From assembly GCF_002119765.1 (NCBI RefSeq), contig NZ_CP021112.1, positions 4,582,501 to 4,646,500 of the forward strand: 64,000 bases of DNA, given 5' to 3'. The notes below the pieces were generated by a model, which was not told where the DNA came from, did no database searches, and worked only from the letters and a program-made list of their open reading frames with translations. The translations under genes were made by a program, and so were the position numbers. Of the stretch, positions 63,649 to 64,000 are shown in pieces (position 1 is the stretch's first letter; the number at the start of each line of letters is the position of its first letter). The stretch is from Pseudorhodoplanes sinuspersici (GTDB taxonomy: Bacteria; Pseudomonadota; Alphaproteobacteria; Rhizobiales; Xanthobacteraceae).

Positions 63649-64000
63649 ATGGCCGAATCCGTTCAATCCCTCGAAGGCTTGTCCTCGCTCAAGGCGCAGG
63701 CGGTTGCCGAACAGCCCAAGCACGTTCAGAAGCTCGATGCCCAGGGCCGTGCTTATGCCACTGGCAAGCGCAAGAACGCCGTGGCGCGCGTATGGATCAA
63801 GCCGGGCTCCGGCAAGATCGTCGTCAACACGCGTCCGGTGGAAGTATTCTTCGCTCGTCCGGTTCTGCGCATGCTGATCCAGCAGCCAATCGTCGCCGCC
63901 AATCGCAGCGGACAATATGACGTCATCTGCACTGTTTCCGGCGGCGGTCTGTCGGGGCAGGCGGGTGCCGTTCGTCACGGTATCTCGAAGGCACTGACCT
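63649..64000 (+). CDS. rpsI: 30S ribosomal protein S9, 5' part (gene continues past the window)
   Basis: The first 117 codons of S9 are present; the frame stays open to base 64000. An acidic/Gln-rich N-terminal extension of about 37 residues precedes the conserved [20 protein letters not shown], then [22 protein letters not shown] and [20 protein letters not shown]. The C-terminal SKR tail that reaches the P site lies beyond the window. It starts two bases after the rplM stop. Confidence 0.97.
   Translation, partial: MAESVQSLEGLSSLKAQAVAEQPKHVQKLDAQGRAYATGKRKNAVARVWIKPGSGKIVVNTRPVEVFFARPVLRMLIQQPIVAANRSGQYDVICTVSGGGLSGQAGAVRHGISKALT

Overview
This is a GC-rich, gene-dense chromosomal window from an alphaproteobacterium of the order Hyphomicrobiales, probably near the Nitrobacteraceae/Xanthobacteraceae (Bradyrhizobium, Rhodopseudomonas, Pseudolabrys-like). 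The evidence is the gene order (rsh-pdxJ-acpS-lepB-rnc-era-recO; glyA-nrdR-ribD-ribE-ribH-nusB-thiL; bamE-UBCC chaperone-DUF177-plsX-fabH-ihfA-merR; rplM-rpsI), an LdtR-type MarR regulator, a metal-site-variant HemB, and short palindromic intergenic repeats typical of that group. Genus or species cannot be fixed from the sequence alone. No rRNA, CRISPR array, prophage or plasmid function is visible; there is one tRNA, tRNA-Pro(GGG).

Layout. 1-6.5 kb: a forward housekeeping run from the (p)ppGpp synthetase/hydrolase C-terminus through PdxJ, AcpS, signal peptidase I, RNase III and Era to RecO, with a DUF763 gene between era and recO. 6.6-13.5 kb: a small secreted protein, parC, the N-end-rule leucyltransferase bpt, an RDD membrane protein, threonine ammonia-lyase behind two strong inverted repeats, and hemB. 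13.5-17.1 kb: a valine/isobutyryl-CoA degradation operon (acyl-CoA dehydrogenase, 3-hydroxyisobutyryl-CoA hydrolase, DUF6163 membrane protein, mmsB). 17.5-24.3 kb: ldtR, then glyA and the riboflavin/nusB/thiL cluster. 24.3-31.4 kb: an accessory catabolic stretch (FMN alpha-hydroxyacid dehydrogenase, MFS carrier, Tat-exported acetamidase/formamidase family protein, Bug-type solute receptor, adenine deaminase). 31.6-38.8 kb: K+-independent H+-pyrophosphatase, bamE, and the phospholipid/fatty-acid start genes plsX-fabH with ihfA and a MerR regulator.

38.8-43.3 kb holds a membrane protein with an internal duplication, a translationally coupled JmjC-like oxygenase/GNAT pair, two small secreted cysteine-containing proteins and the tRNA. 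43.3-56.9 kb is a surface-polysaccharide locus: an initiating undecaprenyl-phosphate sugar transferase, three glycosyltransferases, flippase, O-antigen-ligase-type polymerase/ligase, methyltransferase, a Wzz/Wzc-like chain-length/export protein whose kinase P-loop has lost its lysine, a GNAT enzyme and a polysaccharide deacetylase. Five of these genes form one reverse-strand operon in which three of the four junctions are ATGA overlaps. 56.9-64 kb: DUF2842, ctaA, an IS5-type remnant with both terminal repeats enclosing an intact DUF1801 gene, metY, a CoA-binding protein, an enoyl-CoA hydratase, a PaaI-type thioesterase, and rplM-rpsI running off the end.

No clear novel defence or mobile system was found. 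The most unusual items are the IS-bounded DUF1801 gene, the paired operator-like palindromes before ilvA, the pseudo-kinase in the polysaccharide locus, the duplicated membrane protein, the oxygenase/GNAT couple, and repeat elements that abut or supply the stop codons of neighbouring genes.
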